Source of the DNA: an uncultured Sphingobium sp.
Lineage (GTDB): Bacteria; Pseudomonadota; Alphaproteobacteria; Sphingomonadales; Sphingomonadaceae
NCBI GenBank assembly: GCA_946479185.1
Contig: CAMLFF010000045.1
Location: forward strand, 1-14,583
Length of the DNA: 14,583 nucleotides
Direction of reading: 5' to 3'
Positions within the stretch are counted from its first letter, which is position 1. The number at the start of each line of letters is the position of its first letter. The translations under genes were made by a program, and so were the position numbers. This document shows positions 14,428-14,583 of the stretch, piece after piece. A model generated the notes under the pieces. The model did no database searches and was not told the origin of the DNA. It saw only the letters and a list, made by a program, of their open reading frames with translations.

Positions 14428-14583
14428 ATGTCTTCTAAATCACGAGTGAATTGCGTGCGCGCTGTGCTGGCCTGCACAACTGCGCTCTATACGCTGGCCC
14501 TGCCAGGGCAGGCTGCTGCGCAAACGGCGCAAGGCGCCGACGCAGGCGACGAGCAGGCAATCGTCGTAACCGGAGCGCGCATC
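14428..14583 (+). CDS. TonB-dependent outer membrane receptor, N-terminal fragment
   Basis: Only the first 52 residues are in the window; the frame is open to the last base. A basic start (MSSKSRVNCVR) and a hydrophobic core lead to a likely signal peptidase I site after PGQAAA. The mature start QTAQGADAGDEQ is followed by AIVVTGARI, the TonB-box/plug-entry motif found at this position in a great many sphingomonad receptors. Such proteins import siderophores, cobalamin, sugars or other substrates through the outer membrane using TonB energy; the substrate cannot be inferred from this fragment. GGGAGAGGG at 14415-14423 precedes the ATG at 14428. The ATG at 14424, in another frame, meets a stop after four codons and is rejected. 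The gap upstream is AT-rich and probably regulatory. Confidence 0.88.
   Translation, partial: MSSKSRVNCVRAVLACTTALYTLALPGQAAAQTAQGADAGDEQAIVVTGARI

Overview
The window looks like ordinary core chromosome from an alphaproteobacterium of the order Sphingomonadales, probably Sphingomonadaceae. The coding DNA is GC-rich. It carries a ribF-ileS-lspA axis followed by a DUF3035/BamF-type lipoprotein, an intergenic palindromic repeat of the kind I remember from sphingomonad genomes, a TonB-dependent receptor start with the IVVTGARI signature, and an EcfG-type (general stress response) promoter. No tRNA, rRNA, CRISPR array, insertion sequence or prophage gene is visible. Genus cannot be fixed from the sequence alone.

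Layout. 1-1959 (+): end of purK (purine synthesis), folA overlapping it by 4 bases, then ribF. 1973-2114: a large imperfect inverted repeat. 2196-2774 (+): a GNAT acetyltransferase, closed by a strong hairpin terminator that also serves the opposite strand. 2855-3472 (-): two tiny envelope genes, a hendecad-repeat lipoprotein and a two-helix membrane protein, probably one operon driven by a near-perfect GGAAC-N16-CGTT promoter at 3569-3593. 3752-7651 (+): ileS, lspA and a BamF-like lipoprotein in a tight operon. 7764-8249 (+): a pyridoxamine-phosphate-oxidase-like general stress protein whose Shine-Dalgarno sequence lies in the 3' arm of a 16-bp hairpin. 8290-12140 (-): Fur/Zur-family regulator, dxs, a DUF72 protein and a low-GC four-helix membrane protein, all on the minus strand. 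12251-13993 (+): a DmdC-like acyl-CoA dehydrogenase, divergent from the regulator gene. 13994-14427: an unusually AT-rich gap leading into a TonB-dependent receptor (14428 to the window end).

How it fits together. Most genes are housekeeping: purine, folate, flavin and isoprenoid supply, isoleucyl-tRNA charging and lipoprotein maturation. lspA sits directly upstream of a lipoprotein gene, and several other products are envelope proteins. General stress control may touch two places: the small-gene operon (strong promoter match) and the flavin-fold stress protein (weaker match).

I see no dedicated novel system such as a defence island, secondary-metabolite cluster or mobile element. The points most worth a second look are the RBS-sequestering hairpin at 7723-7758, the EcfG promoter with its hendecad lipoprotein, the compositionally foreign patch inside ileS, and the AT-rich receptor promoter region. 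All coordinates, motif matches and GC figures were read or counted by hand; no database search was possible.
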